Assembly: GCA_041570195.1 (NCBI GenBank)
Contig: JBFFWQ010000005.1
Span: 36,669 to 100,668 of the forward strand
Direction of reading: 5' to 3'
Origin: UBA11865 sp041570195
GTDB taxonomy: Bacteria; Chloroflexota; Anaerolineae; Promineifilales; Promineifilaceae
DNA: 64,000 nt
Every line of letters begins with the position of its first letter. The first letter of the stretch is position 1. Under the pieces are notes generated by a model, which saw only the letters and a list, made by a program, of their open reading frames with translations, ran no database searches and was not told the origin of the DNA. Positions 16,099-25,070 of this stretch are shown piece after piece. A program made the position numbers and the translations under genes.

Positions 16099-17489
16099 TT
16101 CGTCGAGTCCTTCTTGATCGACGCCGTTCGGGCGATGAAGCCAAGGACCATGACGGTTAGCAGCCGGCCGGTATTCAATCCCCAGGGATAGAAATCGAAC
16201 AACGCGATAATGGCCAGGGCCAACCCGGCGCACACGGCCGCGATGGCCCAGCCGTCCGTTGCTCGCCAGCGGCGAATGAGCCACCCGGCAAACATCAAGC
16301 ACAAGGCCAACCACAGTCCCGCACCCAAGATGCCGATCTCGGCCGCCAGGAGCAGAGGTACATTGTGAACGAAGTTAGGCGGGATAGCCAATGTTAGTTG
16401 GCGCATGAAGATCGGGAAGTTTCCCGCTCCAATGCCCTGCAGGGGCGACTCCTTGATGACGAGGAAGGCGATCTCAAACTGAACAAATCGTTCCGATAGA
16501 GAGTAGTCGGACGATGCCAGCGCTCGATCTAGCTTCGTATCCCCACCGGCCGGGTCGGTCGTTGGCGGCCCTTCTGGGGCGGGCGTTATCGTCTCTAGGA
16601 CTTGCTGGGCCTGACCGAGTATAGGCTGCAGGCGGACGGTCATCTGCTCGCGCCAGACAAAGCTGGCCACTACAAGGACGGCAAATAGGCCTAGCAGCGC
16701 GACGAGCATCGGCCGGCGCATCTCTGGTTTTCGCCTGATCTGCCACAGGATAACCAGCGGCGCGGTCAGGGCAATTGCCAGCCAGGCCGAACGGGAGAAT
16801 GTGGCCAGAAGACCTAGCCACATCAGCCACCAGCCGGCGAGGATGAGCCGACGATTTAGTTGGGGGATGATTAACAGCAAGCCGACGACCAAATAACCTC
16901 CGAGGACATTCGGATGGAAAGAGAAACCGGAAGCGCGAAAAGTCCAGGCCAGGTCGGAACTATTGGGGATGGCTATCTCACCAGGTAAACCGAGCGGCCC
17001 GTTAGCCGACACCTGGAGCAACCCAACGATCGTATGCAGACATAAGCCGGCGGCGAAGAACCATACTATCCGCTCGATTGGAACCAATCGCTGGGCAAAA
17101 CACAGGTAAACAGCGAAGGCGATAAGCCATCGAGCGGCCGTATACAGCGCCAGCGGCGTGGACAGCGCCCACGGCGCCGTCAGCACAGCCAGCAGGCACA
17201 AGCCGGCCAGAGCGCCAATGAGTTCTAGCGGTCCCGGATCCAGTCGGCGTCGATTGGCGATCACCGAGATGATGGCCAGCGCGACGGCAATGTCCGGCAG
17301 AAACAGGCCTGGCGTTACATAGGGGACAAAAACACTGGCTATCAGCGGGGCGGTGAGAGGCCAGAAGTTCGAAAAGGGTATCAATAGCGCCAGCATGTAG
17401 GATGCGCTGGCCAGGATCTGCGGTCCAAACCCGGCCATGACCGAGCGCCAGTTTAATTGACCGGTGGTTTTTGTAGTGACTAAGCGCAT
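16095..17489 (-). CDS. O-antigen ligase/polymerase-family membrane protein
   Basis: The 464-residue protein has about twelve transmembrane helices. Near residue 340 it has the long extracytoplasmic loop typical of Wzy_C/O-antigen ligase proteins, with the conserved GIGAGNFPIFM and FVHNVPLLLAAEIGILG segments. The family polymerises or ligates polysaccharide repeat units on the outer side of the membrane from lipid-linked donors. The start ATG at 17489 has only a weak ribosome-binding site, and an internal Met (SVMAGFG) is possible. It is the first gene of a four-gene minus-strand operon: ligase, DUF2723, PKD protein, glycosidase-like lipoprotein. The first junction overlaps by 4 bp. Confidence 0.85.
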   Translation of the reverse strand: MRLVTTKTTGQLNWRSVMAGFGPQILASASYMLALLIPFSNFWPLTAPLIASVFVPYVTPGLFLPDIAVALAIISVIANRRRLDPGPLELIGALAGLCLLAVLTAPWALSTPLALYTAARWLIAFAVYLCFAQRLVPIERIVWFFAAGLCLHTIVGLLQVSANGPLGLPGEIAIPNSSDLAWTFRASGFSFHPNVLGGYLVVGLLLIIPQLNRRLILAGWWLMWLGLLATFSRSAWLAIALTAPLVILWQIRRKPEMRRPMLVALLGLFAVLVVASFVWREQMTVRLQPILGQAQQVLETITPAPEGPPTTDPAGGDTKLDRALASSDYSLSERFVQFEIAFLVIKESPLQGIGAGNFPIFMRQLTLAIPPNFVHNVPLLLAAEIGILGAGLWLALCLMFAGWLIRRWRATDGWAIAAVCAGLALAIIALFDFYPWGLNTGRLLTVMVLGFIARTASIKKDSTK

Positions 17490-17807
17490 CGCCGGCTCTG
17501 CAAATAAACCTCGCGCCCTGAGTACGCCTGGCGCAAACGGCCGCTGGCCTCGACCGCAACAAACGTCAATCCAAGATGTGGCGACTGAGCGAGTGGTTTA
17601 GCCTACGGCCAGGATGTAGTCAGCTCGAGAGAAGATAACTTGCCTGGCTGGGCCCCAATTCACTCAGCCGGTAGACCAAGCTCCGACCCAATGTGTCATT
17701 CCAACCGTATGTGTAAGTAATGACACAGTCAAGAACAGCTGACTACAACAGTCTACAATATTCGCCACCAGGAAACAAGAGCTATAAGGGTCAATAGGCT
17801 GATCGTT
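17490..17807. other. intergenic region with a 9-bp inverted repeat
   Basis: These 318 bp contain no supported gene. TGTGTCATT (17692-17700) and AATGACACA (17719-17727) form a perfect inverted repeat 18 bp apart, close to a TTGACT box on the minus strand. It could be an operator in front of the O-antigen ligase operon or a 3' hairpin of the CBM9-like gene to the right. No good -10 was seen at the proper distance. Confidence 0.45.
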
Positions 17808-18830
17808 CTAGCGGAGGGTGAGCGTTCCCCAGCCCGTTGGATCAGTCAAGGTGCGCGAGGCAACATGAGACTTCATGACCTCCTGGACGGCCGTGCCAGG
17901 CGAATCGTTATCATTGGCGTTGAGGGCCAGGCCCAGAACCATCCCCGCGGACGGCGCGAGGTTCAGGTCTGTCCATGGGATGGCGGCTTCCACGTTATAG
18001 CCAACGGCCGTGCGTTGAACTGCCATGACGATATGGTGCCCACCTGGCGCATCCAGTATCTGGCCGGTTGATGATCCCTGGGAACGAAAAGCGGACGGCG
18101 GAAGTCCGGCGAAATCGCCTGGTGAGAACGTGAGCTGGAAATCGTCTGGGCTCAACCTGGGACCGAAATCACCTTCGCGGTCGGTATCTATCTGCATGTC
18201 GACGCTGTCGCCCCGGAATATCTGGTTACCAGTCTGGGTTTGAACATGGATGTCGTCGATCACTTCGACGCCGATGTAGAGACTGGCCGAATCCCAGGCC
18301 AGCCGCCAGGTCGCCTGTAAATCGTCGCTACCGTTCCAGCTTGGGTCTTGGAAGACGAGAAATGTCGAAGACCAGGCCGGGACTGACAACCATTCCGCCA
18401 ACGATCCGTCGAGGACCGGTGCCTCTGCCATGGGCATCGCCTCGACCGTGCTGCCGTCTAAAGGCGCCCCAGTTGGCACCGGCGAAGTGTCGGTTGGAGA
18501 CGGCGGCACGGTTACAGTCGGGGCAAGAGGCGGCGTGGGCGGGCCCGTGGCCCCGCTCTCACTCTCGGGTGAAGCAGATGGCGCCCCTTCACTGCCGGCC
18601 TCAGCACCGGCCTCGCCCGAGACGGCCGTCGGTGGAATCGCCGGAAGGGTGGGCTCAGGCGCGGTCGTCAGGAACTCTTGATAGACAAAATAGCTCCCAA
18701 TTGAACAGATGCACAGCAGTATGAGCAAAGCTGCGCCACCAACCAGGATTAGTGGCCAGCGTGACCGGCCGGCCGGTTGTTCTGGCGCAAGGTCTGCCCA
18801 AGTGTCGTTTAGGTCGTCCTGATAACCCAT
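17808..18830 (-). CDS. membrane-anchored protein with CBM9-like domain
   Basis: The start is the ATG at 18828-18830, placed by GGAGGTAAT upstream; the frame begins earlier but without such a site. The 340-residue product has a short cytosolic N-terminus, one membrane helix (about residues 27-50: WPLILVGGAALLILLCICSI) and a long Pro/Thr/Ser/Ala linker. A C-terminal domain of about 190 residues follows. It opens with DGSLAEWLSVPAW and contains SLYIGVEVIDD and GDSVDMQIDTDREGDF, the strands of family 9 carbohydrate-binding (CBM9/DOMON-like) modules. It would display a sugar-binding module outside the cell. It lies upstream of the envelope operon on the same strand but is separated from it by 318 bp. 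Confidence 0.85.
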   Translation of the reverse strand: MGYQDDLNDTWADLAPEQPAGRSRWPLILVGGAALLILLCICSIGSYFVYQEFLTTAPEPTLPAIPPTAVSGEAGAEAGSEGAPSASPESESGATGPPTPPLAPTVTVPPSPTDTSPVPTGAPLDGSTVEAMPMAEAPVLDGSLAEWLSVPAWSSTFLVFQDPSWNGSDDLQATWRLAWDSASLYIGVEVIDDIHVQTQTGNQIFRGDSVDMQIDTDREGDFGPRLSPDDFQLTFSPGDFAGLPPSAFRSQGSSTGQILDAPGGHHIVMAVQRTAVGYNVEAAIPWTDLNLAPSAGMVLGLALNANDNDSPGTAVQEVMKSHVASRTLTDPTGWGTLTLR

Positions 18831-18929
18831 GATTACCTCCTCTGGCCGATACGGCCCAACCATTATCCGTCGGGTCAGCGGTTTCCAGCAAGGGCGATGT
18901 TCGCACTGGTTGCTACCCAGGCCTTGGTT

Positions 18930-18935
18930 TATAAT
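18930..18935 (+). promoter_or_regulatory. -10 box 8 bp before a start codon (possible leaderless transcript)
   Basis: TATAAT at 18930-18935 is a perfect -10, and the ATG of the next gene is at 18944. A normal start point would fall at about 18942, leaving a leader of one or two bases and no room for a ribosome-binding site. The -35 is weak. Confidence 0.5.
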
Positions 18936-18943
18936 TCAGTGTA

Positions 18944-19378
18944 ATGGCTGAAGCCCAACGCGATGGTCGGCGCCAGAATCGACCGCTGAGCGTAACTCTT
19001 GTGATCCTGGGGGTTCTTCTATTTGGGTTAGCGAACGGTTGGCGCGCCCTGGGTCTCATTCGACAGAGCAGCCTGCTCTTGGAGTTGGGCGCCAAGCCCG
19101 ATCCCCGGATATGTGCAGCGGTCGCTATGGCATGGGCAATACCCTTCGTTGGCCTGGCGTTTGCCATGTGGCGTAGCCGGCGCTATACGCGAGTGGCTGC
19201 GCCGCTGGCCATATTGGTTTACGGTGTGATTCAAGTTGTTTTGCCCGGACTATGCACCCAGGCGGCCCAATCAACAGGCCGATGGCCGGTTGGAGCGATC
19301 ATGTACGCGATAGCTGCCCTGTTATCCGCTCTGGCGCTGAACGTCGGAGCCGGTAGGATCTATTTTGATGATCGTTAG
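18944..19378 (+). CDS. four-helix membrane protein of unknown function
   Basis: The 144-residue protein has four hydrophobic helices: LSVTLVILGVLLFGLANGW, then AAVAMAWAIPFVGLAFAM, APLAILVYGVIQVVLPGL and AIMYAIAALLSALALNV. The ends are basic and cytosolic. I do not recognise a named family. The start is the only in-frame ATG and lies 8 bp after a TATAAT box, which suggests a leaderless mRNA. The gene is diverged from the CBM9-like gene and followed by the carboxylase operon about 140 bp later, with no obvious link to either. Confidence 0.65.
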   Translation: MAEAQRDGRRQNRPLSVTLVILGVLLFGLANGWRALGLIRQSSLLLELGAKPDPRICAAVAMAWAIPFVGLAFAMWRSRRYTRVAAPLAILVYGVIQVVLPGLCTQAAQSTGRWPVGAIMYAIAALLSALALNVGAGRIYFDDR

Positions 19379-19521
19379 GCCCAATATGCTGAGCAACTTT
19401 CTCTGAGCAGGCGAACTGCACCGCACCTGTTTCGTTATTCTGACTAGATATCGGGCTGGCTGAGTGGCCTCCAAATCCTGGCACATAGTACATATAGTCT
19501 ATCAATTGGACGATAAATAAC

Positions 19522-21069
19522 ATGGCAGATAAGAAGATCGAGGAATTACGACGCTTGAGAAACCTGTCTCAAGAGGGTGGCGGAGAGGAACGCATCAAGA
19601 AACAGAAGGCGGCCGGCAAGTTGACGGCCCATGAACGTATCGATCTTCTGCTCGACAAAGGATCCTTCCGGGAGATAGATGCCTTTGTCATGCACCGTGA
19701 GACGAACTTCGGGATGTGGGACCGGCGCATACCAGGCGATAGCGTGGTCACCGGTTGGGGTACCATCGACGGCCGGCTCGTCTATGTCTTCAGCCAGGAT
19801 TTTACAGTCTTCGGCGGCAGCCTAAGCCAGGTACATGCCGAGAAAGTGTGCAAGATCATGGATATGGCCATGCGAAACGGCGCGCCGATTATTGGCTTGA
19901 ACGATTCGGGCGGCGCGCGCATCCAGGAGGGCGTTGTCAGCCTGGGCGGCTACGCCGATATCTTCTTACGCAACACCCTGGCTTCGGGCGTGGTGCCCCA
20001 GATCAGCGCCATCATGGGACCGTGCGCCGGAGGAGCGGTCTATTCACCGGCCCTGACCGACTTCATCTACATGGTCAAGAACACCAGCCACATGTTCATA
20101 ACGGGCCCGGACGTGGTCAAGGCGGTCACTGGCGAAGATGTGACTTTCGAAGAACTCGGCGGCGCCATGACGCATAGCACCAATAGCGGCGTGGCTCATA
20201 TGGCGGCCGATTCGGAGGCCGACTGCCTCTACTTGATTCGCGAACTGTTAAGCTATTTGCCATCTAACAACATGGAAGATCCACCCTTCCGGCCGAGTAG
20301 CGATGATGCCCTGCGCACCGAGGCGGCCCTAGACTCGCTGGTGCCCGATAGTGCCAACAAGCCATATGATATAAAGGATGCCATTAGGCTCATCGTCGAC
20401 GATGGATACTTCTATGAAATCCAAGAGTACTTCGCCCAGAATATCGTGGTCGGCTACGCTCGACTTGGCGGTTTTCCGATTGGCATTGTAGCAAACCAGC
20501 CCATGGTCTTGGCCGGTGTCTTGGATATCAACGCCAGCGAAAAAGCCGGCCGATTCGTGCGTTTTTGCGACAGTTTCAATATTCCGCTGATTGTCTTCGA
20601 GGACGTGCCCGGCTTCCTGCCTGGCGTAGACCAGGAACACGGCGGAATCATTCGCCACGGCGCCAAGCTACTTTATGCATTTTGCGAGGCAACGGTGCCC
20701 AAGATCACGGTCGTTACTCGCAAGGCCTATGGCGGCGCCTACTGCGTTATGAACAGCAAGCACATCAGGGCTGATCTGAATCTGGCCTGGCCGGCGGCCG
20801 AGATCGCTGTCATGGGCGCTGAAGGCGCCGTGAACATCATCTTCCGACGTGAATTAGCCGAGGCCGAAGATCCCGTTGCTCGTCGGGCCGAACTGGTGGC
20901 CGAATATAGCGAACGCTTTGCCAATCCTTTCGCCGCAGCCCGACACGGCTATATCGACGACGTGATCGAGCCGAGAGAGACCCGGCCGCGCCTGATCAAC
21001 GCCCTCAACATGCTGCAAAACAAGCGCGACCATAATCCGCCCAAGAAACATGGCAATATTCCCCTATGA
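19522..21069 (+). CDS. pccB: acyl-CoA carboxylase carboxyltransferase subunit (probable propionyl-CoA)
   Basis: The 515-residue protein is a full-length carboxyltransferase with both crotonase-like halves. The N-terminal half includes LTAHERIDLLLD, the GGSLSQVHAEKVCKIMDMA region and GPCAGGAVYSPA. The C-terminal half includes FPIGIVANQP, the DVPGFLPGV loop and the AYGGAYCVM oxyanion segment. It transfers CO2 from carboxybiotin to an acyl-CoA. The next gene (biotin carboxylase) overlaps its stop by ATGA and a biotin carrier gene follows. Methylmalonyl-CoA mutase and epimerase genes lie within 9 kb, so propionyl-CoA is the likeliest substrate; acetyl-CoA cannot be excluded from sequence alone. 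Confidence 0.93.
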   Translation: MADKKIEELRRLRNLSQEGGGEERIKKQKAAGKLTAHERIDLLLDKGSFREIDAFVMHRETNFGMWDRRIPGDSVVTGWGTIDGRLVYVFSQDFTVFGGSLSQVHAEKVCKIMDMAMRNGAPIIGLNDSGGARIQEGVVSLGGYADIFLRNTLASGVVPQISAIMGPCAGGAVYSPALTDFIYMVKNTSHMFITGPDVVKAVTGEDVTFEELGGAMTHSTNSGVAHMAADSEADCLYLIRELLSYLPSNNMEDPPFRPSSDDALRTEAALDSLVPDSANKPYDIKDAIRLIVDDGYFYEIQEYFAQNIVVGYARLGGFPIGIVANQPMVLAGVLDINASEKAGRFVRFCDSFNIPLIVFEDVPGFLPGVDQEHGGIIRHGAKLLYAFCEATVPKITVVTRKAYGGAYCVMNSKHIRADLNLAWPAAEIAVMGAEGAVNIIFRRELAEAEDPVARRAELVAEYSERFANPFAAARHGYIDDVIEPRETRPRLINALNMLQNKRDHNPPKKHGNIPL

Positions 21070-22586
21070 GCAAGGAACTTTCGCCAGGCAAGAGATTCGA
21101 CAAGCTGCTAGTCGCCAATCGCGGTGAAATCGCGCTACGGGTCATTCGGGCCTGCCAGCAACTGGGCATACAGACCGTGGCCGTTTACTCAGAAGTGGAT
21201 CGCAATGCGCCGCATGTGCGCTACGCCAACGAAGCGTATGCCATCGGTCCGGCGCCGGCGGTCGAAAGTTATCTGGCCATCGATAAACTCGTTGACGTGG
21301 CCAGGCGATCTGGGGCCAATGCCGTTCACCCGGGGTATGGCTTTCTGGCTGAGCGGGCCGAGTTCGCCCAGGCTTGTCAGGACGCTGGACTGGTGTTCGT
21401 TGGCCCCTCGCCCGAGGCCATTCGCGTCATGGGCGACAAACTGACTGCCAGGCAGACGGTAATGGCGGCCGGAGTGCCAGTGGTTCCCGGCACCGAGCCT
21501 GGCCTGAACGATGAGGAGTTGACGGCTGCCGCGCCTGAGATAGGCTTTCCGCTGCTGGTGAAGGCTTCGGCCGGCGGGGGTGGAAAAGGCATGCGGCCGG
21601 TGAGCGAATCTGGGCAGCTATCCGACGCTCTGGCCGCCGCCAGACGTGAAGCGTTGGCCGCTTTTGGTGACGGCACGATTTACCTGGAGAAGATGCTTTC
21701 GGAGAGCCGGCATATCGAAATTCAGGTCCTGGCCGACATGCACGGCAATTACGTCCATCTAGGTGAGCGCGAATGTTCGTTGCAGCGCCGCCATCAAAAG
21801 GTCATTGAAGAAGCGCCCTCGTTCGTGGTCGATGCCGATCTACGCCGCCGGATGGGCGAAGTAGCCATCGCCGCTGCGCGTTCGGTCAATTACGTTAGTG
21901 CCGGCACGGTCGAGTTTCTGGTCGACAAAGAAAAGAACTTCTACTTTCTGGAGATGAATACCCGAGTGCAGGTGGAGCATCCGGTCACGGAGTTGGTAAC
22001 CGGAGTTGATATCGTTCAGGAACAACTACGGACGGCCCGCGGCCGGCGCATGCGTATCCACCAGGAAGATATCCAGGTCAGAGGCTGGGCCATCGAATGC
22101 CGTATCAACGCCGAAGACCCGTACAACGACTACTTACCCTCCACAGGTACGATAACGACGATTCGCCTGCCGACAGGCCCTGGCGTTCGAGTGGATTCGG
22201 GCGTCTATCCTGGTTATGAAGTGACACCCTATTACGATCCCCTGATCAGTAAACTGATTTGTTATGGTGAAACCCGGGGCGAGGCGGTACTTCGTATGCG
22301 CCGGGCTTTGGAGGAGTACCGGATCATGGGCGTGAAGACCAACATCCCGTTTCACCAACACATGATGGACAGCCATCGCTTCTTATCGGGTCAGTTTGAT
22401 ACCAAGTTCGTCGAAGATCGATTCAGCATGAGCGATCGAGCCGCGTCGGATACGTTAGAGGCGGCGATCTTGGCTACCCTGGTCGCCCATCGCCAGGGCC
22501 AGCAGGCCAGCCAGATCGTAGCCCCTGGCGCGCGTGATACCAGCAACTGGAAGTGGTTGAGTCGCTGGGAACGACTGCAACGCTAG
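21066..22586 (+). CDS. accC: biotin carboxylase subunit of acyl-CoA carboxylase
   Basis: The 506-residue protein has the three parts of a biotin carboxylase. These are the N-terminal preATP-grasp domain (KLLVANRGEIALRVIRACQ), an ATP-grasp domain with the glycine-rich loop KASAGGGGKGMR and the catalytic stretch FLEMNTRVQVEHPVTE, and the C-terminal domain (RINAEDPYNDYLPSTG). It carboxylates biotin on the carrier subunit with ATP and bicarbonate. It overlaps the upstream carboxyltransferase gene by 4 bp (ATGA). It is followed after 35 bp by the carrier gene, so carboxyltransferase, carboxylase and carrier form one operon. Length and motifs are normal for a stand-alone subunit rather than a fused PccA. 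Confidence 0.95.
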   Translation: MSKELSPGKRFDKLLVANRGEIALRVIRACQQLGIQTVAVYSEVDRNAPHVRYANEAYAIGPAPAVESYLAIDKLVDVARRSGANAVHPGYGFLAERAEFAQACQDAGLVFVGPSPEAIRVMGDKLTARQTVMAAGVPVVPGTEPGLNDEELTAAAPEIGFPLLVKASAGGGGKGMRPVSESGQLSDALAAARREALAAFGDGTIYLEKMLSESRHIEIQVLADMHGNYVHLGERECSLQRRHQKVIEEAPSFVVDADLRRRMGEVAIAAARSVNYVSAGTVEFLVDKEKNFYFLEMNTRVQVEHPVTELVTGVDIVQEQLRTARGRRMRIHQEDIQVRGWAIECRINAEDPYNDYLPSTGTITTIRLPTGPGVRVDSGVYPGYEVTPYYDPLISKLICYGETRGEAVLRMRRALEEYRIMGVKTNIPFHQHMMDSHRFLSGQFDTKFVEDRFSMSDRAASDTLEAAILATLVAHRQGQQASQIVAPGARDTSNWKWLSRWERLQR

Positions 22587-22621
22587 GTGAATTATGCCAA
22601 GGGCATTATGCCAGACGCATC

Positions 22622-23128
22622 ATGAAGTACATCACGACCGTAAACGACCAGCAATATTCGATTGAGATCGACCAGGAGGGTCGGATCACGGTCGACGGCG
22701 ACGCATTCGACGTCGATTTTCACTCGTTGGCCGAGGGCGGTATTCTTTCCTTGATCCTGAACAACCACAGCCTGGAAGCGATCGTCGAGGAACGCGACCA
22801 AGCCTGGGAAGTGCTGATTCGCGGCGAGTTGTATTCCGTTCAGGTTCAAGACGAGCGCGCCTACCGGTTGGCTATGGCTCGTGGGGTGACGGCCGAGGTA
22901 ACCGGTGAAGCGGCGATCAAGTCGCCGATGCCCGGCCTCATCATCGCCGTTACAGTCGAGGAAGGCCAGCTGGTGAGCAAAGGCGATCAGATCGTCATAC
23001 TTGAATCGATGAAGATGGAGAATGAGCTGCGCTCGCCGCGTGATGGGGTGGTTAAACGCCTGCATGTGCAGCCAGGGGCCAGCGTTGAGAAAGACCAGCT
23101 TCTGGCGACGATCGGCGAGCAGGTTTAG
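22622..23128 (+). CDS. biotin carboxyl carrier protein of the acyl-CoA carboxylase
   Basis: The start is the ATG at 22622, giving 168 residues; the earlier frame start at 22553 lies inside the carboxylase gene. The N-terminal 90 residues (MKYITTVNDQQYSIEID...) resemble the carrier-linked BT-like domain of acyl-CoA carboxylases. The C-terminal biotinyl domain (SPMPGLIIAVTVEEGQLVSK) carries the biotinylation motif ESMKMENE, whose Lys receives biotin. It shuttles carboxybiotin between the two enzyme subunits encoded just upstream. No clear ribosome-binding site precedes the ATG. Confidence 0.92.
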   Translation: MKYITTVNDQQYSIEIDQEGRITVDGDAFDVDFHSLAEGGILSLILNNHSLEAIVEERDQAWEVLIRGELYSVQVQDERAYRLAMARGVTAEVTGEAAIKSPMPGLIIAVTVEEGQLVSKGDQIVILESMKMENELRSPRDGVVKRLHVQPGASVEKDQLLATIGEQV

Positions 23129-23146
23129 CGCAGCGAGAAGCCTGGC

Positions 23147-23758
23147 ATGAGCGGCGAGAATCTGGAAATCGAGGTCAAATTCCTGGTCGACGATCTGGTG
23201 GCCGTGCGTGACAGGTTGTTGGCGTTTGGCGCCCGAATCCATAAACCCCGGGTATATGAACGTAACGTCCGTTTCGACAACCCCTTGGACGGCCTGCGAA
23301 TGCAAGGAAAGTTATTGCGCCTGCGCCAGGATACGATCGCTCGCCTAACATACAAAGGCGAGCCCCAGACGGCGGTGGACTCGGAAGCCAGAGTCCGCGA
23401 GGAGTTGGAGGTAGAGGTCGGGAATTTCCAAACTACCCAGGCTCTGCTGGAGCGAATTGGTTTTGAGCCCAAGCAAGTGTACGAGAAGTACCGCGAAACG
23501 TTCATCTTCGACCGCGTGGAGGTAGTGCTGGACGAAATGCCTTTTGGTGACTTTGTTGAATTGGAAGGCGAGGATGCCTCTATCCAGGCCGCGGCCGCTG
23601 CCTTGGGTTTGGATTGGGATTTACGCATCCTGGCCAACTATCTGGCGCTCATGGCTGGCCTGCAGGAGCGTTTCGGTCTAGACTTTGACGACGTGACTTT
23701 CGAGAATTTTGCCACCGTCGACGTTTCCGTCGTTGATTTGCTAATGAATGGCTCCTAG
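23147..23758 (+). CDS. CYTH-domain protein (class IV adenylate cyclase/CyaB-like)
   Basis: The 203-residue protein begins with the defining ExExK motif (E7, E9, K11 in NLEIEVKFLV). It continues with RVYERNVRFDNP, LLRLRQD and the RVREELEVEV stretch of charged alternating residues, and ends with a helical tail. CYTH proteins bind triphosphates in a charged tunnel, and members act as CyaB-type adenylate cyclases, thiamine triphosphatases or tripolyphosphatases. The sequence does not discriminate between these. It follows the biotin carrier gene by 18 bp and may ride on the same transcript without a metabolic link. Confidence 0.9.
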   Translation: MSGENLEIEVKFLVDDLVAVRDRLLAFGARIHKPRVYERNVRFDNPLDGLRMQGKLLRLRQDTIARLTYKGEPQTAVDSEARVREELEVEVGNFQTTQALLERIGFEPKQVYEKYRETFIFDRVEVVLDEMPFGDFVELEGEDASIQAAAAALGLDWDLRILANYLALMAGLQERFGLDFDDVTFENFATVDVSVVDLLMNGS

Positions 23759-23873
23759 CGGTTGGCCCTTAACTGTTATGACCCCGGTTGCGCGCAGCCC
23801 GCGGACCCACAACGGTGGGCTAAACTAGGAATGGGGCACCTGGTAGCGAGTTTTTTTGGACAGGAATCTGAGA

Positions 23874-25055
23874 ATGCTAATTAAAGCTGAGATGCTGGCC
23901 GGCGAGATGGTTCGCTTGCGCCGTGATATTCACCAACACCCTGAACTGAGCTTCCAAGAGTTTCGAACCGCCGGGCTTGTAGCGGATATGCTGGGTGAAA
24001 TCGGTGTTGAAGTGCAAAGTGGCGTCGGCCGGACGGGGGTGATTGGCCGAATCGGGTCTGGTGGTGGGCCAACTATCGCCATCCGAGCCGATATGGACGC
24101 TTTGCCCATCACAGAAAACAACGACTTGCCTTATCGTTCGAGCAATGACGGCGTGATGCACGCGTGTGGTCACGACGCTCACACGGCTATCTTGTTGGGC
24201 GTCGCCCAATTATTGCGCCAGAGTTTCATCGAAGACGAATGGCAGGGGGATGTTCGCTTGCTGTTCCAGCCATCCGAAGAGGCTCCCGACGAGAACGGCG
24301 TCAGCGGAGCCACGGCCATGATCGAAGATGCAGCCATGGAGGATGTGGACGCGGTCATCGCCCTTCACGTCTGGTCGGATCTACCGGCCGGGAATTGCTA
24401 CTTCCATGATGGATTCAGTCTGGCCTCGGTCGATTCATTTAAGGCCTGGATCAGGGGCCAAGGGGGCCATGGCGCCTACCCGCACCATACGAGGGATCCA
24501 CTGTACATGTTGGGGCCGATCTTGAGCGCCTTGTATGGCATACCCTCCCGGCGTATCGATCCGCTGCGGGAAAGCGTCGTCAGCCTGGGGCAGATTCACG
24601 CCGGCACGACTTCTAACGTTATCCCGGCCGAGGTCTTCCTGGAAGGCACCATCCGGGCTTATGATCAGAAAGTGCGCCAGGTGCTTCAAGCCGAGGTGCA
24701 AAGAGCGCTGCAAATCAGCGAGGCCATGGGTGGATCCTACGATTTTGAACTGACCTGCGGCTATCCGGCCTTATACAACGACCCGCTGGTCAACGGCTGG
24801 TTGCGCCAGACGGTAACTGATCTTCTGGGCCAACGGAAGGTAAAAGAGGCGGAATTCGGCATGGGCGCAGAGGATTTCGCCTATATGGTCCAGAAGGTGC
24901 CTGGGGCGATGTTCATGCTTGGGGCGGCGCTGCCCGACGGCGTCGAGCGCCGGCACCACACCGACAGCTTCAACATTGACGAGAGCGTCTTAACTATTGG
25001 CGCGGCCGTTCTAGCCGAAACGGCGAGGCGCTTTGTCACCGGCCGCTACCCCTGA
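23874..25055 (+). CDS. M20-family amidohydrolase (N-acyl amino acid hydrolase/HipO-like)
   Basis: I start at the ATG at 23874, which has AGGA 8 nt upstream; the TTG at 23856 is an alternative. The 393-residue protein has the metal and substrate motifs of the M20D group: LRRDIHQHPELSFQE, RADMDALPI, MHACGHDAHTA, LFQPSEE and a C-terminal GMGAEDFAYM. The inserted dimerisation domain holds GGHGAYPHHTRDP. These enzymes hydrolyse amide bonds of N-acylated amino acids or indole-acetyl conjugates with one or two divalent metals. The cytosolic location is inferred from the lack of a signal peptide. The gene is in line with the carboxylase operon but about 115 bp downstream of the CYTH gene. Confidence 0.92.
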   Translation: MLIKAEMLAGEMVRLRRDIHQHPELSFQEFRTAGLVADMLGEIGVEVQSGVGRTGVIGRIGSGGGPTIAIRADMDALPITENNDLPYRSSNDGVMHACGHDAHTAILLGVAQLLRQSFIEDEWQGDVRLLFQPSEEAPDENGVSGATAMIEDAAMEDVDAVIALHVWSDLPAGNCYFHDGFSLASVDSFKAWIRGQGGHGAYPHHTRDPLYMLGPILSALYGIPSRRIDPLRESVVSLGQIHAGTTSNVIPAEVFLEGTIRAYDQKVRQVLQAEVQRALQISEAMGGSYDFELTCGYPALYNDPLVNGWLRQTVTDLLGQRKVKEAEFGMGAEDFAYMVQKVPGAMFMLGAALPDGVERRHHTDSFNIDESVLTIGAAVLAETARRFVTGRYP

Positions 25056-25070
25056 TTTGAAGCGGGCCGA

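Noticed and set aside
14611..16314. Long start of the DUF2723 gene at 16314
   Set aside because: The first 72 residues lie inside the O-antigen ligase gene and lack similarity; the ATGA overlap at 16095-16098 gives the natural start.
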